A stretch of 64,000 bases of DNA, from the NCBI RefSeq assembly GCF_013410115.1, contig NZ_JACCCV010000001.1, positions 806,001-870,000 on the forward strand. Direction: 5' to 3'. Source of the DNA: Tunturiibacter gelidiferens (GTDB taxonomy: Bacteria > Acidobacteriota > Terriglobia > Terriglobales > Acidobacteriaceae). This document shows, piece after piece, positions 1 through 8,031 of the stretch. The first letter of the stretch is position 1; each line of letters starts with the position of its first letter. The notes beneath the pieces were generated by a model. It did no database searches, was not told the DNA's origin, and saw only the letters and a list, made by a program, of their open reading frames with translations. Made by a program: the position numbers and the translations under genes.

Positions 1-1311
1 GGGTAGCCAGTTGTAAGGACGCTCGGGGACGGGGTAGAGGGTTCCGGCCAGCGCGAGCATGATCGCGAGCGTAGTGGCGACGGAGAGGATCAGTGGAGTG
101 TTGGTGAGGCGGTGGTTGTGCTTCAAGTAGAGAGGGAGCGCTATGGCGGCGAGACCGTAGGTGGTGAGGAAGCCGTAGACGGCGAGGGAGCCCATCCAGC
201 CATAGATGTCGGTTCCGGCGATGCCGCGGAGGGCGAGGACCGTCACAGGGAGTGCGGTGAGGATGCCGGAGACGAGGACCGCTGCGCCTGGGGTTGCGTT
301 CTTACGGTGGGCCAAGCCCAGTCGCTGGTGGACGAGGCCGTTGTGGCCCATGCGCATGAGGACGCGCGCGGCCGCGGTGATGCAGGCGAGGGTGCAGGCG
401 AACATGCTGACGAGAGCGCCGAAGTCGATGAAGGGGCCGAGGGGGGTGACGCCCGCGAGGTTGGCGAGGACGCGCATGGGGGCGGTGGATTCGCCGAGGT
501 TCTGGTGGGCGGCGTGCATGCCGAGGGTTTCGAGGTAAGCGCAGAGGATGAAGAAGAGGCCGGTGAAGACAGCGCTCTGGATGACTGCGCGGGGGATGGT
601 GAGGAGCGGGTTGGAGGCTTCGGCTCCTAGAGTGGTGGCGCTCTCGAAGCCGACGAAGCTGAAGAGGGCGAGGACTACACCAAGGCGGACTGCGGAGGGA
701 GTGACGCCTTCGAGGTGGAGTTGGGCGTGGTCGATGTGGAGGCCGTTGTGCCATAGCAGGAGCGCGAGCACGATGGCGATGAGCGCGACGGAGATGGCTT
801 CGATCCAGAGCATCAGCCGGGCAGAGACTTGTACGTCGCGGTAGGCGATGAAGGTGGAGACGCCGACGCAGAGTAATGCGAGCAGGAAGGTTGGAGCCGA
901 CTTGCCGGTGATCGAGAGGAGGAAGACGTTGGCGTAGTTGATGAAGCCTCCGGTTACTGAGGCTCCTGTGGCGATGTAGGCAAGCAGGAGCGCCCAACCT
1001 GCGATGCCGCTGATGACCGGTGGGAGGGAGGAGGTTGCGTAGGTGTAGAGCGAGCCTGAGCAGGAGGTGTAGCGGGCGAAGCGGCTGATGCAGAGAGCGA
1101 TGAGCAGGATGGCAGCGGTGGCGAAGAGGTAAGCGAGCCAGGTTCCGTTGCCGGCGAGGACGAAGACCAGAGGGATGGTCATGGTCGGTGTGGTGGTGGG
1201 AGCGATGGTGGAGATGGATTGAGCGAGTGTCTCCATCGGCGAGAGGATGTTTGCGCGCAGACCGGGAGCGGGAGCGAGGGAGGCTTCGGATTCGGCGACG
1301 GTTTGCTCCAT
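1..1311 (-). CDS. APC-family amino acid permease, C-terminus beyond window
   Basis: Predicted inner-membrane amino-acid or polyamine transporter of the APC superfamily. The 437 visible residues start at an ATG and run off the left edge with no stop codon, so the C-terminus is missing. After a short polar N-terminus (MEQTVAESEA) the protein is a series of hydrophobic helices. The stretch FSFVGFESATTLGAEASNP matches the conserved helix-plus-acidic-loop of APC permeases. The family is usually about 450-500 residues, so little is lost. The substrate cannot be told from sequence. It is transcribed away from the secreted-protein gene at 1645. Confidence 0.85.
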   Translation of the reverse strand, partial: MEQTVAESEASLAPAPGLRANILSPMETLAQSISTIAPTTTPTMTIPLVFVLAGNGTWLAYLFATAAILLIALCISRFARYTSCSGSLYTYATSSLPPVISGIAGWALLLAYIATGASVTGGFINYANVFLLSITGKSAPTFLLALLCVGVSTFIAYRDVQVSARLMLWIEAISVALIAIVLALLLWHNGLHIDHAQLHLEGVTPSAVRLGVVLALFSFVGFESATTLGAEASNPLLTIPRAVIQSAVFTGLFFILCAYLETLGMHAAHQNLGESTAPMRVLANLAGVTPLGPFIDFGALVSMFACTLACITAAARVLMRMGHNGLVHQRLGLAHRKNATPGAAVLVSGILTALPVTVLALRGIAGTDIYGWMGSLAVYGFLTTYGLAAIALPLYLKHNHRLTNTPLILSVATTLAIMLALAGTLYPVPERPYNWLP

Positions 1312-1644
1312 TGTGCTTGATCCTTCTTGCGTCGGTGGGAATATCGATGCGGATGCGCGGAAGCGGTGCCGAATGTCCGAGGCAGAGCTGCTTGTGGCTG
1401 GAACGATGACGTGGAGTTAGAGCGAGGATAGCTGAAGTTGGCTGGAGCGCGAAGCGGTATCTTGCGCAGCTGTCGACAATGTGGCGTTGCCCTCAATTGA
1501 GAGCAGACGTTGCTTTGGCCGAAAGAGATGAGCTTGTTCGGGATCCGGAACGAATCACGAGGTGACTTGCTGATGTTCAGCGCTGGGAAACTGGTGTAAG
1601 CTTTCGGGCGGGCTCCCACACAGAAAAATCTATGAGGTACGACC
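1312..1644. other. 333-bp divergent intergenic region
   Basis: Gap between the permease start and the secreted-protein start, so it must carry both promoters. I see no RNA gene, no repeat shared with the rest of the window and no convincing coding frame. The open frames across it are out of phase with both neighbours and have no recognisable product. Confidence 0.5.
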
Positions 1645-2088
1645 ATGAAGGCGTTCGCACGTTGTTTCGTCGCTTTGGTACTCACTGCTATGCCGGTTAG
1701 CGGACTAGCTCAACAGTATTACAGTCATACAGGAGTCGTTCGGGCTGTGAAGCTCCGGATATTGCCAGGAAAAACCAAGGAGTTTTACGAAGCGTTTGCT
1801 TATGCGCCTAAGGTTTTCGAGGCCGAGAAAGCAGCTGGCATCATCACGGGATACTCGATTATGACCTCAGTGAACTTCGAGGGGCCGGAGAAGTGGGACG
1901 TAATGTATGTGCTTCATTTCAAGAATATGGCCGTACTGGATACGTCCGCGGATCTGGCCGAACCTATTATTGCCAAGGTGTATGGCTCGCCCGAGAAGAG
2001 AGCAGAGGTGCTCAGGATGAGGGCGGAAAGCACAGAGGTGGTCTCGAGCGAACTGGTTCGCGAGATTCAACTGAAGCCGGTGCCATAA
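1645..2088 (+). CDS. small secreted protein, possible alpha/beta-barrel (ABM-like) fold
   Basis: A 147-residue protein of unknown function. Residues 1-22 look like a signal peptide (charged MKAFAR start, hydrophobic core, small residues before GLAQ), so it is probably periplasmic or secreted. The mature part opens with VRAVKLRILPGKTKEFYEAF, a strand-turn-helix pattern seen in dimeric alpha/beta barrel proteins such as antibiotic-biosynthesis-monooxygenase-like domains; this is pattern similarity only. A second protein at 48601 has the same architecture (signal peptide, then EFTKPGKEGAAHEKSEAAF) and may be a distant paralogue. It is a lone gene, convergent with the FmdB gene. Confidence 0.7.
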   Translation: MKAFARCFVALVLTAMPVSGLAQQYYSHTGVVRAVKLRILPGKTKEFYEAFAYAPKVFEAEKAAGIITGYSIMTSVNFEGPEKWDVMYVLHFKNMAVLDTSADLAEPIIAKVYGSPEKRAEVLRMRAESTEVVSSELVREIQLKPVP

Positions 2089-2131
2089 GCGAAGCCGCTG
2101 CCATCAACCGAAGCCTGGAGCGCCTGCGCGG

Positions 2132-2542
2132 CTACTTCTTGTCTGACGACGAGGAAGCTGCTGCAGGCGCTGCCGGGGCGGACGTGGCTGCTGGAGAGCT
2201 GCCGCTCGAGGAGTTGGAGTCGGTGCTCGACTTCGAACTACCAGACTTGGAATCACCGGACTTGGAGTCGCTGGACTTGGAGTCGGTGGATTTCGAATCG
2301 GCTGACTTCGAATCTCCGGCGCTTGACCCTGAGCCGTTGCCATCGCTCGAGGACTTTGGTTTGGCGTTGCCGTAGCCGTCGGCGTACCAGCCGCCGCCTT
2401 TGAAGCTGATCGCGGGGGCAGAGATGACGCGTTCGAGATGGCCGCCGCAGTGAGGGCAGACGGTGATCTCGGGATCGGAGAACTTCTGGATTTTTTCAGT
2501 GTGCTTGAGACAGGTGGTGCATTCGTATTCGTAGAGCGGCAT
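2132..2542 (-). CDS. FmdB-family zinc-ribbon protein with Ser/Asp/Lys repeat tail
   Basis: Small FmdB/CxxC_CxxC_SSSS-type regulatory zinc-ribbon protein. The N-terminus MPLYEYECTTCLKHTEK is diagnostic. The zinc site is Cys8-x2-Cys11 with Cys29-x2-Cys32. Residues from about 60 onward form an unusual low-complexity tail of DSKS-type pentad repeats, then an Ala/Ser/Pro stretch ending SSSSDKK. The repeat is visible as tandem ~15-bp units at 2215-2325. Family members are often 70-110 residues, so the 136-residue length comes from the tail. It lies 84 bp downstream of serA on the same strand, with a hairpin between them. Its molecular role is not established. Confidence 0.85.
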   Translation of the reverse strand: MPLYEYECTTCLKHTEKIQKFSDPEITVCPHCGGHLERVISAPAISFKGGGWYADGYGNAKPKSSSDGNGSGSSAGDSKSADSKSTDSKSSDSKSGDSKSGSSKSSTDSNSSSGSSPAATSAPAAPAAASSSSDKK

Positions 2543-2579
2543 GTTGTTCTTTCTTTATTTCCTTACTTGATGGGATGCG

Positions 2580-2614
2580 GGATGAGGCTTGAGGATGCGG
2601 TTCAGGCCTCATCC
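2580..2614 (-). terminator. hairpin between serA and the FmdB gene
   Basis: Perfect 9-bp stem GGATGAGGC/GCCTCATCC with a 17-base loop, 12 bases after the serA stop. No clear T-run follows on the minus strand, so it may attenuate or stabilise the mRNA end rather than terminate fully. Confidence 0.4.
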
Positions 2615-2626
2615 GGTGATGGAGCG

Positions 2627-4249
2627 TTAGAGTTTGCCTAGTTCGATGAGACGAACGCTGGCGATGGCTTCTACTTTGCGCAGAGCTTCGACGGCGGCGG
2701 TAGCCGATGCGGCCTTGGGTACGTCGATCTGGACGACTGCGAGGGCCTGGCCCTGGGGGACGCGCTGGCTCTGCGTGGAGTGTGCGCGGCCCAGGGCGAA
2801 GTTGGCGATGTTGACTCCATGGTCGCCGAGGATGGTGCCGATGCGGCCGACGACGCCGGGAACGTCGTGGTTGCGGATGGCGACGAGGGTGCCGTGGAGG
2901 GGGGCCTCGATGTCGATGCCGTCGTAGCTGAGAAGACGGGGCGAGGTGCCGTGGAGGACGGTGGCGGAGGCGCTGGCGTCGCCGTCGGAGGAGTGGAGGA
3001 CGATCTTGAGGACTGAGCCTGCGCCGCCGACGGTGAACTCTCGCTTGTCTTCCTGGATGCGGATGCCGCGTTCGGCTGCGATGGCGGCGGCGTTGATGCG
3101 GTTGGCGGTGCTGCCGCCGTCGGCGCCCGAGAAGATGCCTGCGATGGCGGCGTTACGGATGAGGTCGGTCTTGCCGGAGGCGATGCGGCCGGTGTAGGTG
3201 ATCTGGATGTTCTCTAAGTTGCCCGGCGTGGCGTGGGCGAGGAAGTATCCGAGGCGTTCGGCCATCTCGATGTAGGGAGCGATCTCTTTGTACTCCTCGT
3301 GCGAGAGGGAGGGCAGGTTGACGGCGTTCTGAACGACACCGAGTTTGAGGTAGTCGCGGACCTGCATGGCGAGCTGGATGCCGATGGCCTCCTGGGCCTC
3401 GTCGGTCGCGCCGGCGATGTGGGGGGAGAGGAGGACGTTGTCGAGGTTGTAGAAGGGCGACTCTTTGAGAGGCTCCTGGTGGAAGACGTCGAGGGCTGCG
3501 CCGCCGACGTGGCCGGATTTGATGGCGTCGGCGAGGGCTTGTTCGACGATGAGTTCGCCGCGGGCGCAGTTGATGATGCGTACGCCCTTCTTCATGATCT
3601 TGATGGAGGTGGCGTTGATGAGGCCTTCAGTCTGGGTGGTGAGGCCGACGTGGAGGGTGAGGTAGTCGGAGGATTTGAAGATGTCGTCTATGGGCACGAG
3701 GGTGACGTTGTTCTCGCGGGCGATGACGGGGGCGACGAAGGGATCATATCCGAGGATGGTCATGCCGAAGCTGGCGGCGCGGCGAGCGACTTCGAGGCCG
3801 ATGCGGCCAAGGCCAACGATGCCGAGGGTTTTGCCGCGGAGCTCCTGGCCCTGGAGGGATTTTTTGTCCCACTTGGCCTGGTGCATGGTGGAGTTGGCGC
3901 GCGGGATGGAGCGGGCGAGCGAGATCATGAGGCCGAGGGTGAGTTCGGCGACGGCTACGGCGTTGGCGCCGGGGGTGTTCATGACGACGATGCCGCGGTG
4001 GGTGGCGGCGCCGGTGTCTATGTTGTCGACGCCTACGCCGGCGCGGCCGATGACGCGGAGTTTGGGGGCGGACTCGAGGAGTTTGGCGTCGGCCTGGACG
4101 GCGGAGCGGACGACGAGGGCGTCGGCGTCGGCTAGCTCTGCGGCGAGGCCGTTCCTAATCTGGTCTGGGGTGACGATCTGCCAGCCGGGTTCCTGCTGGA
4201 AGACGGCTAGGGTTGCTGGCGAGACTTTTTCGGCGAGAACGATCTTCAA
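2627..4249 (-). CDS. serA: D-3-phosphoglycerate dehydrogenase
   Basis: First step of serine synthesis: oxidises 3-phosphoglycerate to 3-phosphohydroxypyruvate with NAD. The chain holds the substrate domain, the NAD-binding motif GIVGLGRIGLEVARR, the catalytic region NCARGELI, the catalytic His in PHIAGATDEAQE, an intervening ASB domain and a C-terminal ACT domain (VVGRIGTILGDHGVNIANF). This is the long, ACT-containing PGDH type. I chose the TTG at 4249 (reading LKIVLAEKVSP, 540 residues), preceded by AGAGGTC, because family homology begins there. A start further up at 4378 would add 43 unconserved residues. Serine binding to the ACT domain is the likely feedback control. Confidence 0.93.
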   Translation of the reverse strand: MKIVLAEKVSPATLAVFQQEPGWQIVTPDQIRNGLAAELADADALVVRSAVQADAKLLESAPKLRVIGRAGVGVDNIDTGAATHRGIVVMNTPGANAVAVAELTLGLMISLARSIPRANSTMHQAKWDKKSLQGQELRGKTLGIVGLGRIGLEVARRAASFGMTILGYDPFVAPVIARENNVTLVPIDDIFKSSDYLTLHVGLTTQTEGLINATSIKIMKKGVRIINCARGELIVEQALADAIKSGHVGGAALDVFHQEPLKESPFYNLDNVLLSPHIAGATDEAQEAIGIQLAMQVRDYLKLGVVQNAVNLPSLSHEEYKEIAPYIEMAERLGYFLAHATPGNLENIQITYTGRIASGKTDLIRNAAIAGIFSGADGGSTANRINAAAIAAERGIRIQEDKREFTVGGAGSVLKIVLHSSDGDASASATVLHGTSPRLLSYDGIDIEAPLHGTLVAIRNHDVPGVVGRIGTILGDHGVNIANFALGRAHSTQSQRVPQGQALAVVQIDVPKAASATAAVEALRKVEAIASVRLIELGKL

Positions 4250-4291
4250 GATTGACCTCTGCGTTCGGTATCGGTTCAGTGCGGCATTGCA

Positions 4292-4309
4292 GGAGGGGGT
4301 ACCCCCTCC
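4292..4309. promoter_or_regulatory. 18-bp perfect GC palindrome upstream of serA
   Basis: GGAGGGGGTACCCCCTCC is its own reverse complement. It lies 43-60 bases upstream of the chosen serA start, so it could form a leader hairpin or be a dispersed repeat. No function is shown by sequence alone. Confidence 0.4.
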
Positions 4310-4590
4310 CCCATACCCGCGTGCAAGTTGTCTGTTTTCATTTAGATAGCGAAAGGGGTGGACGCTAAATACGTCCATCTAAATGGGTTACGGCTAAATT
4401 CTTCCAGCGAAACGAGTTAGGCAATCTATCGGACGGTTTGGCCAGTGGGACGGCTTTTTGTGTGTACTTCTCTCTATTTTACGGGATTGGGTGAAACTAA
4501 TGCGCCACGTTGATGTTGTTGTTTGAGTTGGGGTTAGGAGGATAGGGGGCTTGACACGATTTTGTTTGGCTTATAGGAGCAATGTCACTG

Positions 4591-4803
4591 CATGTCCTGC
4601 CGGACGGGCCCACTGCGCGTGGGGCGGTCACTTCGTGACGGGTGTACCGGTCTTGGCGGGATGAGTTGCATAGGTCCTCCCGCTGGTCGGCATGAGCATA
4701 GGCCCGACCAACGGGAGGAGCACGTAGTTCCCCCTGCCACGACAAGGTATACCCGTCACGAAGTGACCGCTCTCCGCGCAGGAGGCCCGTCCGGCAGGAC
4801 ATG
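4591..4803. repeat. palindromic REP/REPIN-like element, complete copy A
   Basis: A 213-bp imperfect palindrome. The outer 20 bp are identical in both arms (CATGTCCTGCCGGACGGGCC). Each arm contains three small hairpins: GTCC-tgcc-GGAC, then CCCAC-tgcgc-GTGGG (left) or CCTCC-tgcgc-GGAGA (right), then GTCAC-ttc-GTGAC. The centre has a further stem CCTCCCGCTGGTCGG/CCGACCAACGGGAGG. It starts 6 bp after the stop of the YgiC-like gene. A second complete copy lies at 34686-34876 and half a copy at 9249. It has no coding capacity. Confidence 0.9.
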
Positions 4804-4808
4804 ATCTT

Positions 4809-5978
4809 CTAAATGAAGAAGTGCGGGACGAAGGAGCTCAGGTTATCAGTGATGGGGTTGAAGGACTCGCGGACGCCGAGGCCGCAACAGTCCTGGTCGA
4901 TCATCCAGAGGCCGAGGACGGTGTGGCGATGATCGAAGACGGCGTCCGGGGCGAGGGCCTGAATGATCTGTTCGCCATTGTAGGGGCCGGCCGTGGTGGC
5001 GATGTCAGTGCCCTCGCGAACGAGGGTGATGTTGGCGCCTTCGCGGGACATCAGCGGCTTGCGGACGTAGTTTCGCAGATTGACTGCGGCGTCGTTGCTG
5101 CCTGCGAAGTGGGATTCGAGGAGAAGGTCGTGGTTGGGGTAGAGCTGCCAGAGGATGGGGAGGATCCCTTTGTTGGAGAGGAGCATCTTCCAGATGGGCT
5201 CGATCCAGCGGGTGCTGGGGTAGGTGTCGATGGCGTGGGGGCCGAACTCCTCCTGAAGCATGGCCTCCCAGGGATAGAGCTTGAAGATGGAGAACATGGG
5301 GTGTTCGTCGGGGTCGAGGAAGAGTTGTTGGTCGTCATTCCAGCCGATCTCGTTCATGAACATCTGAAGGGTTTCGAGGCCGGCCTGCTGGGCGGTGTCG
5401 CGGAGATAGGTGACGGTGAGCTGGTCTTCGGGGTTGTCGAGCGCGGCGAAGTAGACGGGCTTCGAGAGGTAGGGGTCGATGTCATGCCACTTGGCGATGA
5501 GCTTTTCGTGAATCGAGTTGAACTGATCGGGCTTTGAGGAGATGAGGGATGTGGGCATGTCCTTGAGCCAGTGCCATTGGACGACTGCGGCTTCGAGGAG
5601 CGAGGTGGGAGTGTCGGCGTTGTACTCGAGGAGCTTGGGGGCGTGGCCGCTTTGTGCGCCGGCCCAGCTCAGGTCGAAGCGGCCGTAGAGCGCGGGTGGC
5701 TCGTTGTTCCAGGCCCACTCGATGGCGTCGACGGCCTGCTGGGGGATGTCGAGTTCGGCGTAACGCTTCTGGTCGATGATGTGCTGGGCGGCGGCGAGAC
5801 ACATCTCCTGGAGGGTATTGCCGGCGGCTTCGAGAGTGTCGATCTCAGCGGCGGTGAAGCTGTAGGCGGCGGACTCGTCCCAGTAGGGTGTGCCGTTTTC
5901 GAGGGTGTGGAAGGTGAGGCCGACGGACTCGACTTTTTGTTGCCAGTTGTCGCGTGGGGTTAGGGTGATGCGCTGCAT
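4809..5978 (-). CDS. glutathionylspermidine-synthase-like ATP-grasp ligase (YgiC/YjfC family)
   Basis: ATP-grasp amide ligase related to the synthetase half of glutathionylspermidine synthase. Its 389 residues fit the stand-alone YgiC/YjfC family and lack the amidase half. Characteristic stretches are APKLLEYNADTPTSLLEAA, RWIEPIWKMLLSNKGILP and SREGANITLVREG. The true substrate of YgiC-type enzymes is not known, and conversion of spermidine should not be assumed. It begins 32 bp downstream of a YgiB-like lipoprotein gene, the same pairing as ygiB-ygiC in Enterobacteria, which suggests one transcript. Palindromic repeat A follows the stop codon. Confidence 0.88.
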   Translation of the reverse strand: MQRITLTPRDNWQQKVESVGLTFHTLENGTPYWDESAAYSFTAAEIDTLEAAGNTLQEMCLAAAQHIIDQKRYAELDIPQQAVDAIEWAWNNEPPALYGRFDLSWAGAQSGHAPKLLEYNADTPTSLLEAAVVQWHWLKDMPTSLISSKPDQFNSIHEKLIAKWHDIDPYLSKPVYFAALDNPEDQLTVTYLRDTAQQAGLETLQMFMNEIGWNDDQQLFLDPDEHPMFSIFKLYPWEAMLQEEFGPHAIDTYPSTRWIEPIWKMLLSNKGILPILWQLYPNHDLLLESHFAGSNDAAVNLRNYVRKPLMSREGANITLVREGTDIATTAGPYNGEQIIQALAPDAVFDHRHTVLGLWMIDQDCCGLGVRESFNPITDNLSSFVPHFFI

Positions 5979-6010
5979 GAGTCTCCTGGGTCGATGATTC
6001 GTCGCTGCTG

Positions 6011-6424
6011 TTATTCGCCTGCGCTGCCGCCGTGGGATCCGCCTTCACCGCTGCTGTGGCTTCCGCCCTCAGAGAAGCTGCGGCCGAAGCCGCCGCGGAT
6101 GGTGACGCCGGAGCGATTGGCGTAGCTGCGACCGGCGACAGGGGCGTAGCCTCCCCCGCCAACTACGCTGCCGAGGCCGTAGCCTCCCCAGCCGCCGTAG
6201 TAGTAGCGGTAGGGGATGAGGATGGGGAGGAAGCCACCGTGGCCGTCGGGGCGCTGTTGCTGGATGCCTTGTTGATCAGGCGGGAGGTTGGCGCAGAGTT
6301 TGTCGTCTACGACGTGGTTGTTCTCGTCGACGCAGCGCTGCATCTCGGGTTTGCGACAGCCGGTTAGGAGCGCCATGGCTGCGGCGGCTAGAAGAGGTGC
6401 GGCGACCTGGCGGGAGCGTTTCAT
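6011..6424 (-). CDS. YgiB-like (DUF1190-type) lipoprotein
   Basis: 137-residue predicted lipoprotein: MKRSRQVAAPLLAAAAMA followed by lipobox LLTGC, so it is probably anchored to a membrane facing the periplasm. A short Cys-containing region (RCVDENNHVVDDKLC) is followed by a Gly/Tyr-rich segment and the C-terminal motif TIRGGFGRSFSEGGS. That motif resembles the TRGGFG end of E. coli YgiB. The similarity is weak by itself, but the YgiC-like gene directly downstream supports it. I used ATG 6424; a TTG at 6445 would add seven residues that fit a signal peptide poorly. Function unknown. Confidence 0.7.
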   Translation of the reverse strand: MKRSRQVAAPLLAAAAMALLTGCRKPEMQRCVDENNHVVDDKLCANLPPDQQGIQQQRPDGHGGFLPILIPYRYYYGGWGGYGLGSVVGGGGYAPVAGRSYANRSGVTIRGGFGRSFSEGGSHSSGEGGSHGGSAGE

Positions 6425-6587
6425 CGGGTTGCACAAGAGTATCAAGGGCCGAGAGACCGCGGATTGCGGATTTTACTAAGACGATTGCACTGCGGTTCGA
6501 GGAGTGCGGTTCGCTTCGCAAATCCGACCCTTTATGGTGAAACTGGAAGGGTGGGGACCGGCTTTGCCGCGGCTAAAGGGGTACTCT

Positions 6588-7946
6588 TCATTTCAGCTTC
6601 TTCAGCTCCGGATACCGCGCAAATATCCGTCGCTGATCCTCCGCTGTCAACTGCCCCAGCCGCTGGGGCTTATCCTGTGGCCGCGTGCCTTTCTGATTCA
6701 GCACATTCATCAAGCTCCACTCCCGCTGCAGAATCTGCGGCTCCTGAGCCGGCAAGTCGTAGCGCGTGAAGTCAATGACCATTGGTGCGTCGTTCTTCGC
6801 CCAGTTCCGCAGCAGCGCCAAACGAAACTCGCGGTTCATAAACCACTCGATCTCCAACTCTTTTTCCGAGCCCGGCGCGCCGGTTCCTCGAGCATCGAAC
6901 TGATAGTTCAACGAGGCATTGCTGGGCGTGTGCTCGCGCCACTTCAGGCCGAACTCACCCTCGGTCAACACGCTGGTGTCCGGCCACCTGTCCCTGACGG
7001 CCTGCAGCCAGTAGGTCAGATCCTCGTCGTGCCCAACCGAGACCTCCCAGATCCCCGTAACCCAGCCAAATCCATTGAGAGCGTGGCCTCGGTCGAAGTG
7101 CACCGCAGTGGTGTCCAGCATCTCCCTACGGCCCACTGCCGTCCCCAGATTTCCTACAGCTTCGATTGGACCCACGCCCAGCCGGCTGTTATACCCGCCC
7201 TCGAAGCCCTCCCGCCGTGCGGTTAGAAAGTCGCAGGTCCAGCCATCCAGGCAGACGCAGTCGATGAAGTCGGCCGCTCCCTGTGCGGGTTTCAGATAGT
7301 GCTCCCGGCTTGGATAGTACGGATAGCAGATGGCGCCATCGCCATCACCGTGGTCAATGCCGTGCTGGCTCCAGATCTGCCCCTGGCAAACATGAATGCC
7401 CTCTTCGGTAGCCAGGTATCTCTGGTTTTCCGCGTCCAGGAAGCCCGCTACTATGCACTGCGGACGATATCCTCCGCCCACCATGGTGGAGATCAAGCCC
7501 AACGCCTTGTGAATCGTCTCGCGGTTATGCGGTCGCGTGTCGTACATGGGTGCAAAGTAGCCGCCCGGAATGAAGGTGATCTCGTCACCATACTGATCGT
7601 GATACGAGGCGAGAAGACGGCGCGCGTCTTTGTACTCCTGCCGGTTGTCGTTCAAGGCCAGCCAACTTACCGCCCATGTCATTCGGCCTTCCGGGCACCC
7701 TCTGGCAAATGCTTCTCTTCGCGAACGAATATGGGCGGGGCTGTTGTCCGGAGCTTCGTCTTCTCCGATCGAACGATTAGGCGTCACCTCGATCTGGTTG
7801 ACGCGCACGACGGAGACATGGGTCAGGAATCGTCCGCGCAGAGCAGAAGTGCTCGCGCCCAACGCCATCGCGCTCTGCGCCGTGAGCGCGGCGCCGGCGG
7901 CACCGATCAGAAACTCTCGTCTGCTATAAGCGTGGTCCGTTGCCAT
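6588..7946 (-). CDS. Tat-exported protein resembling DUF3863
   Basis: 452-residue protein with a clear twin-arginine signal, SRREFLIGAAGAALT, so it is folded in the cytoplasm before export. The mature sequence (for example HIRSRREAFARGCPEGRMTW, GGYFAPMYDTRPHNRET and YNSRLGVGPIEAVGNLG) looks like the DUF3863 family of large secreted proteins known mainly from Bacteroidetes. That assignment is from memory of the family. Several Cys and His residues (VCQGQIWSQHGIDHGDGDG) could bind metal. No neighbour suggests a pathway. The gene is monocistronic as far as spacing shows. Confidence 0.7.
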   Translation of the reverse strand: MATDHAYSRREFLIGAAGAALTAQSAMALGASTSALRGRFLTHVSVVRVNQIEVTPNRSIGEDEAPDNSPAHIRSRREAFARGCPEGRMTWAVSWLALNDNRQEYKDARRLLASYHDQYGDEITFIPGGYFAPMYDTRPHNRETIHKALGLISTMVGGGYRPQCIVAGFLDAENQRYLATEEGIHVCQGQIWSQHGIDHGDGDGAICYPYYPSREHYLKPAQGAADFIDCVCLDGWTCDFLTARREGFEGGYNSRLGVGPIEAVGNLGTAVGRREMLDTTAVHFDRGHALNGFGWVTGIWEVSVGHDEDLTYWLQAVRDRWPDTSVLTEGEFGLKWREHTPSNASLNYQFDARGTGAPGSEKELEIEWFMNREFRLALLRNWAKNDAPMVIDFTRYDLPAQEPQILQREWSLMNVLNQKGTRPQDKPQRLGQLTAEDQRRIFARYPELKKLK

Positions 7947-7981
7947 AATTTAGACTTTCCGTCTTCCATGGCTATTGAAAA

Positions 7982-8007
7982 CCCACGTCCGAGAGTCCGG
8001 ACGTGGG
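7982..8007 (-). terminator. Rho-independent terminator of the class V aminotransferase gene
   Basis: Perfect 10-bp stem CCCACGTCCG/CGGACGTGGG with a 6-base loop. Read on the minus strand it is followed by GGGTTTTC. It lies 25 bp after the aminotransferase stop and before the Tat-protein start. Confidence 0.75.
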
Positions 8008-8031
8008 CACCCCGTTTTGTGGCGTTGCTGG

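Noticed and set aside
2867..4135. Long plus-strand frames antisense to serA, and similar long antisense frames over ppc, the Oar-like receptor, the S9 peptidase and pyrG
   Set aside because: They are Gly/Val/Glu/Asp- or Arg/Pro-rich shadows caused by GC-rich codon use on the true strand, without ribosome sites or domains.
4497..4802. Open frames of 70-101 residues inside the large palindrome (both strands)
   Set aside because: They are translations of a structured repeat that also occurs elsewhere; mirrored peptides on both strands show the frame is a by-product of the inverted arms.
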